64,000 bases of DNA from Hirundichthys speculiger (taxonomy: Eukaryota > Chordata > Actinopteri > Beloniformes > Exocoetidae). Where the stretch lies: contig JAGFBZ010000692.1 of NCBI GenBank assembly GCA_018398805.1, positions 1 to 64,000 on the forward strand. Direction: 5' to 3'. Made by a program: the position numbers and the translations under genes. Of the stretch, positions 59,001 through 64,000 are shown one piece after another; position 1 is the stretch's first letter, and each line of letters opens with the position of its first letter. Under the pieces are notes generated by a model. The model saw only the letters and a list, made by a program, of their open reading frames with translations. It was not told where the DNA came from and did not search any database.

Positions 59001-61273
59001 GCATATTTGCGAGAATAATTAAAGTAGAGGCCACAAGCTAGGTGCAAATGCAGTGGTAGAAGAATATAACTTCTTCTTCTACGCTTCACTTTAAGATGAC
59101 GTGCATTTTGAATAGCCTGCATTTATTTATTCATTAAAATTACAGTTTTTGATTTAAAATTTTACAAAGGAAATGTTTATTTACACATAGTTATTGTGTG
59201 AAAACAAAAAAAATTATCAGACCGCCATTACATTTTTCATCTCGCACACCCCCTAGAGGCAGCTTGTGCACCCCACTTTGGGAATCCCAGATCTAATATA
59301 ATTGGTGAATCCATGTCAGGGACGTGTGAGGATGATATTCACTGAGGGCTGAGAAGGCTGAAGGTGAAGTTGGAAACTAGAGTCACTTGATACCTGAACC
59401 CTTTTTGGACTGTATACCTGAAGTTTACCACCCCCCCCCCCGGGCGCGCGTGCACTTCTCACCTTTTTAACCCCTGACCCATTTTCATGTCTGATAATCA
59501 GAAAAACTGTTTCTCAGTAAGGAAAATCAAGAATACCCCCTCATGCCAGAAAACAACTTGTTGACTTTGTCATAATTTTGGTAGTTGCTGACTTGAATTG
59601 ATATTCGCAGTATTCTTCCACATGTTACACATAAAAAAGAAAAAATAGATAAGGCCGACAGAACGACTAGCAAACGAGGGAACGGAGGAATTTACGTTAC
59701 ACCTTGAATGCAGCATTGCGGCACAGTATGCTGATAAAAATAAAGAAAATAAAAACATGGAGGCGACTGCGTGGAACTTTGTTAAAGTTTCAGAAGAAGA
59801 TAGTTCGCTGGTTATTTGTGACGAATGCTCCAAGTGAAGGAGGGAAAAATAGCACAAGCTTTAGTACGTAAAACCTGATCAGCCACCTGAAACATAACAA
59901 TCGCTTCCATGGAGTTTTGAAATCACGCTAACGTGAGCTAACATGAGCTAATGTGAGCAAGCCAGCAGCAAGTCTCCGGTCCACTCCCCTCCCCTCGCCA
60001 TCTTCTCTCTCATCTGAAGCTTCCATGAGATTAAAAAAACTTAAAAACTACTGAGCCTCATTTACTTTAATTAAAGGCATTCATTTGAATGGAACCACAA
60101 GCCAAAATCCTTTAAATGTAATTTTCTGTTTTTCATTTTTTTTTTTTTTTGTATTTTTTCAGTTAGTAACTTTGATGCATGTATTTCAATCAGTTCAAGG
60201 AGCCTTTATTTTTTATATCAGTCAGTAATGAACCTTATTTAAGTTGATGTGAGATATCAAATAGGTTTGTTTGATAGCTTTACGAAAATGTTTGAGAGGC
60301 TTCCAATAGTTTTTATTGGAAAAAAATAAATATCTGTTCATTTAAAGAGTCAAAACTTGTTTTTGGTTTTGTTCATAGTATTGATGTAATGATCTTAGGT
60401 ATATGTGCGTGTTATCAGTTATTGGTAACGGAATTTAGGAGCTGAAAGTTATTGGTTATTGTATCGGTTTTAAAAAACAGTCATCGTGCATCCCTATTAA
60501 AAATGATTTACTATAATCTTAAATAGCTGAAAGAAGCACGTGTATATTTACATCAAGGCATAAGGGGTGAAAGCAGGAGTTGGTAATGTTAAATTAAGCT
60601 TGGAAATCTCAATGGTTGCTCTCTCCCTCTCTGCTGTGCTTCAGCTCTGCCTCTAAATATAGTAACCATGGTAACTCTGGAAGTGACGGTGATCAACACC
60701 GATTAGAAACTGGCTGTTCTAATCGGTGCTTCTCCAGGAAGTCTTACTTGAAGTAATTTTTTTTTTTTTTTTTTTTAAGTAAAATTATTGCTCATTCATC
60801 GTGTTTGTTCTCTGCAGGTACCAACATGGCGGCCAGCTTCAGCCACTTGGCCGGAGGATATGACGGTCAGTACTACAGCTACCTGTGGAGCGAAGTCTAC
60901 TCCATGGACATCTTTTTCAGCCGCTTTAAAAAGGAAGGCATCATGAACCCGAAGGTTGGTTGCACGGAATACATTCAAAAAATCAAATGCATCCATTACA
61001 TTTTTGTTGTTGTTGTTTTTAATCTGTATATTTGTTGCTCAGGTTGGAAGGGAGTATAGGAGGGTGATCCTGGAAGCGGGAGGCTCCGTGGATGGAGGGG
61101 ACATGCTGAAAACCTTCCTGGGCCGTGAGCCTCGTCAGGACGCCTTCTTCCAGTGTAAAGGACTGATGAAGTCACAAGGAAACGCCATCTTCTTAGGTTT
61201 CTCTACAACCCTGTTACCAAAGAGTTTGTTTTATTGTGTTAAAACGTTCATTAAAAAGAACAGAATACAGTGA
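41707..61273 (+). CDS. nln: Neurolysin, mitochondrial/cytosolic M3 zinc oligopeptidase
   Basis: Cleaves short peptides such as neurotensin; peptidase family M3. Coding exons: 41707-41747, 46384-46634, 46891-47039, 47422-47526, 50217-50319, 50415-50575, 51901-52036, 54329-54695, 56843-57041, 57146-57332, 57425-57553, 60818-60954 and 61043-61273, about 731 codons (human 704). The first exon ([14 protein letters not shown]) is Arg-rich and acid-free, like a mitochondrial presequence. The zinc site HEFGH is at 57003-57017 (about residue 492). The third-ligand region is [16 protein letters not shown] (exon 10), and the family's Gly/Tyr loop reads [17 protein letters not shown] (exon 12). Two oddities are noted. 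The strong exon 9 acceptor (56838) is out of phase and only one 5 bases downstream keeps the frame. After [14 protein letters not shown] the frame continues about 35 residues beyond the usual end. Confidence 0.94.
41748..42530. other. nln intron 1, left part
   Basis: Intronic, with poly-T and G-rich tracts. No coding sequence is recognised. Confidence 0.4.
42831..43186. mobile_element. Family A hAT MITE, + orientation
   Basis: Starts TAGTGGTGTGAAAA and ends in a decayed CTCCCCCCATTAG. It directly abuts the palindrome at 43187-43287. Confidence 0.8.
43187..43287. repeat. Perfect palindrome, 49-bp arms, 3-nt spacer
   Basis: The left arm (43187-43235) opens TTCTCGCAACAATTGAATCC. The right arm (43239-43287) is its exact reverse complement, ending CAATTGTTGCGAGAA. 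The spacer is TTT. The arms do not extend further. Family A MITE fragments in opposite orientation lie on both sides. Confidence 0.95.
43330..43437. mobile_element. Family A hAT MITE left end, inverted fragment
   Basis: Matches the left end of family A in reverse (TATATTGCCAAACCGATTTT then TTCACACCCCTA). It is followed by the same flank as the copy at 33964-34309. Confidence 0.8.
43439..44102. mobile_element. hAT-type MITE, family D (TAGTGCTGGGCAAT ends)
   Basis: Starts TAGTGCTGGGCAATATGACG, ends CATATTGCCTAGCACTA, with a perfect 8-bp duplication CCCCTAGA (43431-43438 and 44103-44110). A segment of about 40 bp (TATCGTGATATATATCGTTA) is repeated in tandem near the right end. Confidence 0.9.
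44396..44566. mobile_element. Family A hAT MITE, inverted and truncated
   Basis: Carries the TGCTTCAAAACAAC to CACACCTCTA part of the family in reverse. The right half is missing. Confidence 0.75.
44567..45196. other. nln intron 1, nothing recognised
   Basis: Intronic. A short poly-A tract lies near 44700. No supported feature. Confidence 0.4.
45197..46337. mobile_element. hAT-type element, family E (TAGGGGTGCA ends)
   Basis: Starts TAGGGGTGCATGATAATTAT, ends GTTATCGTGCATCCCTA, 1141 bp, no intact reading frame. The flanks GTTTTTCT and TTTCTTCT match only partly. A second copy, with insertions, is at 57681-60496. It ends just before nln exon 2. Confidence 0.82.
47628..48783. mobile_element. 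hAT-type element, family F (TAGGGCTGGGCAA ends)
   Basis: Starts TAGGGCTGGGCAACAATTAA, ends CTTGCCCAGCCCTA, with flanks ATAAATAT and ATATATAT (7/8). It is a partner of 55380-56731, which lies in the opposite orientation. It is non-coding. Confidence 0.82.
48784..48872. repeat. (AT)n microsatellite
   Basis: Nearly pure alternating AT with two GATATATAT/ATATCT interruptions. It abuts the preceding transposon end. Confidence 0.95.
48873..50216. other. nln intron 4, right part
   Basis: Intronic. No exon is supported between exons 4 and 5. About 49690-49760 carries a phrase (GCTGCCCCCGTGTGGTCAG) that also occurs inverted near 17880, so it is a dispersed repeat. Confidence 0.4.
50680..50960. repeat. 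Dispersed retroposon-like segment
   Basis: AATCAAACTTTATTTCTATA GCACTT and CAAAGTGCTTCACA phrases, familiar from fish non-LTR-derived repeats, are followed by an A-rich tail. It lies in nln intron 6. Confidence 0.5.
50961..51900. other. nln intron 6, remainder
   Basis: No supported feature. The last bases (CTCCCCGCAG) are the exon 7 acceptor. Confidence 0.4.
52037..53860. other. nln intron 7 with an unrecognised ORF
   Basis: Contains a 114-codon + strand ORF (53259-53603) starting [20 protein letters not shown] and ending [14 protein letters not shown]. Its composition is more protein-like than its neighbours, but it matches no family I know and lacks visible splice context. It may be a relic of a transposon or a processed gene. 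Confidence 0.3.
53862..54214. mobile_element. Family A hAT MITE, right end truncated
   Basis: Starts TAGAGGTGTGGAAA and runs to ATACATATCGTATTGC, lacking the CACCCCTA end. It lies in nln intron 7, about 110 bp before exon 8. Confidence 0.82.
54696..55379. other. nln intron 8, left part
   Basis: About 55180-55320 resembles a decayed copy of the short hAT element at 32043-32251 (TTCAAATGAATGGGTCAATA, GAGCCCTGGTCTAAAG). Nothing else is recognised. Confidence 0.45.
55380..56731. mobile_element. hAT-type element, family F, inverted
   Basis: Starts TAGGGCTGGGCAAGTTAACG, ends GTTGCCCAGCCCTA, with flanks ATCTTTAC and ATATTTAC (7/8). It carries a (GATA)n microsatellite at 56019-56092 that accounts for part of its extra length over the copy at 47628-48783. 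Confidence 0.82.
56019..56092. repeat. (GATA)n microsatellite
   Basis: About 18 GATA units inside the family F element. Confidence 0.95.
57859..59493. mobile_element. Nested element with CAGGCATGAAAAT ends
   Basis: Starts CAGGCATGAAAATCCCTCAC and ends with the imperfect inverse ACCCATTTTCATGTCTG. ATAATC lies on both sides (57853-57858 and 59494-59499). The empty site is visible in the sister copy of the host element near 45374. It contains the element 58484-59290. Confidence 0.75.
58484..59290. mobile_element. Innermost hAT element (CAGCGGTTCCCAAAGT ends)
   Basis: Starts CAGCGGTTCCCAAAGT, ends ACTTTGGGAATCCCAG, with a perfect 8-bp duplication ATCTAATA (58476-58483 and 59291-59298). 807 bp, no intact transposase. 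Confidence 0.92.
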
Positions 61274-62028
61274 GTTACAAGTAATTAACCTATTTAAAAT
61301 GTTATTAACATTCAAATGAGCTGCTGCCAAGAGTTTTTCTCCCTGGTTAAATAAAGGTAAATAAATAGACATCATTGATGAGGACTTCCTCCCAACAGTT
61401 TCAACATCTGTGGGTGCAGAGGTGCTTCTTCAGTCACATGTTCAGGATTGATACTACAAGCATTCTTTCCTCCTCCTTCTCATTTCACTTTTTTTCCACC
61501 TCACTCATCCAGAACTCATGTAGGGAGACACCGGAGTCCAGAATATTCATCCTGAAAATTACGATCCACGTCCTTTTAGTGCTACAAGCTTATTGATCCC
61601 CTATCCTGGAGATTTCACACTTCCCACTCCTCTTAAACTCGTCTGCATTTTTCTGATCGTTAGCTGATCGTTGGAAAGCTCAGTCTGCTGCTACTACATT
61701 TAAACGACTCAGTTCTCTATTTATTCATAAGTGATATTAATTGGAGCTGGGATTACCAGTAGAAACCTTCAGTGTTGAAAAAACCACCATGAAATAATGT
61801 TTGAAAAATCATAGTTTTTACTGGAAAACGCTCAAGAAAATCTCAAGAGGGCACAAAGACGATTTGACTGATCAGCTGTAACAGACATGATTATGTATAA
61901 CAGCTTTTTATTCCCCTAAAGTTTTTATTTATTTTGCAGATTACTGTTTGAGAGTCAATAAAACCTATATTTCAGTATCTCTGTGCTCTCGGTTTTGTCA
62001 GATGTGTAACTTCATGTATATTGTACAT
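61274..62028. other. nln 3' UTR and downstream sequence
   Basis: AATAAA at 61957-61962 (+) is a good candidate for the nln polyadenylation signal. No other gene is seen. Confidence 0.5.
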
Positions 62029-62647
62029 CACTTGTGTCAAACACAAGGCCCGCGGGCCAAATGTGGCCCGTCACGACATTTCATGTGGCCCTCGAGAGCC
62101 TTGGGAATTATTGGCTTAAATTTTAAACCAAAATATTTTAAGACTTAAAAAAGTTTACGCTGCTTTAAAGCGCATATTGACTATTAACTACATCTCCCAT
62201 CATGCATTTCGTCATTACCTATAACGATAATTATAGCTATGAGCAAGACGATTTTTCAGAACTGATGGCAAATGAACCCCAACATGTCCAAGAAAAGAAA
62301 AATTGATGCAGTTTCATGAATGACGGGAAAACAATTAAAAGTTTGTATCTCGAAGTGAAATAACATTTGTGTTTTGAGGCGGGTGTCAGTCGTGAAAGAG
62401 TTTAATCTACGTCGGCATTTTGACAGCAAACACGGTATGCTAAGTATGCTAAATTTAGCCTACAAGAAAAACAGAATCGCTTCCACTCCAAATTCTGAGT
62501 TTAATATAATAATAAGTTAAATATTTTAAACTTAAATACATAAACTGTTATTTAACATTATATTAAAGGTGTAGTTTATTTTGATTTACATTATATTTTG
62601 TTACATTCATGCTGTCATTCTCAGTGAAAATGAGTCTGACACCCCTG
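62029..62647. mobile_element. hAT-type MITE (GGCCCGCGGGCC end region)
   Basis: Starts CACTTGTGTCAAACACAAGG, ends GAGTCTGACACCCCTG, with a perfect 8-bp duplication TTGTACAT (62021-62028 and 62648-62655). It lies between nln and the presumed erbin. Confidence 0.9.
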
Positions 62648-62949
62648 TTGTACATTATTTGTATATTCAAAGATAATACTTAACCTCATTCCCTTGTATT
62701 GTCAGTACCGACCTTTCCACTAGGGGGCGCCACCAGACAATAAAAACGGTCTAGACTGTTGAAAATAGTGCCAACACCTTTTGAGTACATGTTACTGGTG
62801 TTGATAAAATACCTAGTATTTCCTGGTTTGTACACTGACTGGTATTGTTGCATGAAGAAGAGAAGAAGGAGGGGAAAAAAAGGATTTTATAGTTGATTTA
62901 AAGGAGGGAATGGAGTCGAGCCAGCGGGCTGGGGCAAGATAGGGGCAAT

Positions 62950-63654
62950 CACCGGCGCTGTGTGGGTGAGATAGTGAAAGCATCGTCGAGGGTCTCTGTG
63001 TGAGAAAAAAAAAAAAAAAAAAAGCTGGAAAAGCGACTTCTGGTGGCGGCTCCAGCTCGCTTTCTACTCGCGGAGGTCGCGGAGGAAGGAACCCGCCTGC
63101 CTCACGCCTGTTCCCCGGTCCTGCTCCGGAACAGCTGCGTTCAACCAGCTCCGATCAAACATAATGAAATTATGAGTGAAAACATCTGGGCGCGGCGCAC
63201 TTCAGAGAGAGAGCCAGAGGTTTTTATCGCAGCGCCGGAGGTCTTTTTGTATTTCCTTAGCTGAAGCTGAAGCTGAATGTCGTGGACATTTTGGATTTTA
63301 TTTTTTTATTTGGTTTTAATGTTCAGTGTCATTAACTTGTACCAGACAAGGACCGGTTTTGCTGTCGGGTTCGTCCTCGGTTTAATTGACTGAGTCGCAT
63401 TTGGAAGGTGACACTTTTTTTTTTTTTTTTTTGACTCGGAGAGCAGCAGGGGACGTTGGAGAAGTTGAGGCGGCTCTGAGGGGAGGAATGTTCGGATTGG
63501 CCCAGCGTCGAGCCGCTGCTCTCTGAGGGGGCAGCGTTAGCTTGCGGCTAACGAACAACCGTTGGGGGGAAAGTCTGCGATGCTGACCGATACACCGCTT
63601 CTCTCGATATCCTTTCTGGGGGAATGATAACACTCAAACCCGACGTTAATTGAG
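62950..63654 (+). other. Probable 5' UTR exon of the next gene (erbin by synteny)
   Basis: CpG-rich sequence with no credible coding frame ends at TTGAG followed by the strong donor GTAAGT (63655-63660), and a CpG-rich first-intron-like stretch follows to the window end. In human, ERBIN follows NLN on the same strand and begins with a non-coding exon. The identity is inferred from gene order alone. The 5' limit is approximate. Confidence 0.4.
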
Positions 63655-64000
63655 GTAAGTCAATTATTTTTTCCTTTTTAAAAATGTTTTCGTAAGTTAC
63701 TGCCTCTCTCTGTCTCCCTGTGGGGCCCCATCGGATATGCTAGCATTGCCGCTAGCAGCGAACCGGAGTATCGCCTCGGTCCTCATTCTCGTGCTTTTCT
63801 GTAGGGGGTTTAATCGATTTCTAGTCGCGAAAAAGGTCACATTGAAGCTTTGAGTGTTTGGTTGGTGATTGTGGGCACGATTTTAGCCTAAAACACCGGG
63901 CCGTGTTGAGTGTTTTCTGTGTGTTTCAGCCGACACCAACAGCTGTACGCGGCTGCTCCTTTTTAACAATGTCGCTGCGTTGACTCGCGGCTCGTTTGTA

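Larger units (their letters stand above)
57681..60496. mobile_element. hAT-type element, family E, containing two nested elements
   Basis: Starts TAGGGGTGCACGATAACTAT, ends ATCGTGCATCCCTA, with flanks TTAATAAT and TTAAAAAT (7/8). The sequence matches 45197-46337 except for an insertion at 57859-59493. It fills most of nln intron 11. Confidence 0.85.

Overview
The window is vertebrate genomic DNA, almost certainly from a teleost fish. Genes are split into many short exons with GT-AG introns, the introns are full of hAT and Tc1/mariner-type non-autonomous elements, and three conserved vertebrate genes can be read exon by exon. These are trappc13 (+, 11358-24702, 13 coding exons, 417 codons), sgtb (-, 38503-27769, 10 coding exons, 306 codons) and nln/neurolysin (+, 41707-61273, 13 coding exons, about 731 codons). 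The order and orientation match the block I recall from human 5q12.3 (TRAPPC13, SGTB, NLN, ERBIN). A CpG-rich, non-coding-looking exon ending at a GTAAGT donor (63655) is therefore probably the 5' UTR exon of erbin. I cannot name the species. Layout: 1-8980 is a 20-bp minisatellite of roughly 450 copies. It ends in an inverted-repeat boundary, and the last two coding exons of an unidentified single-pass membrane protein follow (9449-9596, 9804-9836). From 11.3 to 24.7 kb is trappc13, with a Tc1-like transposase relic, several MITEs and a 43-bp CCAAT-bearing minisatellite in its introns. Two arrays of one 19-bp minisatellite lie at 25.2-26.2 kb (between trappc13 and sgtb) and 28.15-28.71 kb (in the last sgtb intron). 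From 27.8 to 38.5 kb is sgtb. sgtb and nln are head to head, and the gap holds a palindromic NRF-1-type site, as expected of a shared bidirectional promoter. From 41.7 to 61.3 kb is nln, with large nested transposons in its introns. The genes do not form one pathway: trappc13 is a TRAPP vesicle-trafficking subunit, sgtb a TPR co-chaperone, and nln a zinc oligopeptidase. Their adjacency is conserved synteny. I found no prokaryotic-type system, CRISPR array, rRNA or tRNA. The most interesting material is structural: a strand-biased array with an AATAAA in nearly every unit, apparently lying in an intron; a minisatellite carrying an NF-Y-type CCAAT site per unit; twin minisatellites with shared flanks; several transposon nests whose target-site duplications give the order of insertion; a perfect 49-bp-arm palindrome; an 18-nt trappc13 microexon; and a probable reading-frame or acceptor shift at nln exon 9. 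All positions were read by eye, so splice boundaries rest on phase continuity and remembered protein families, not on an alignment.
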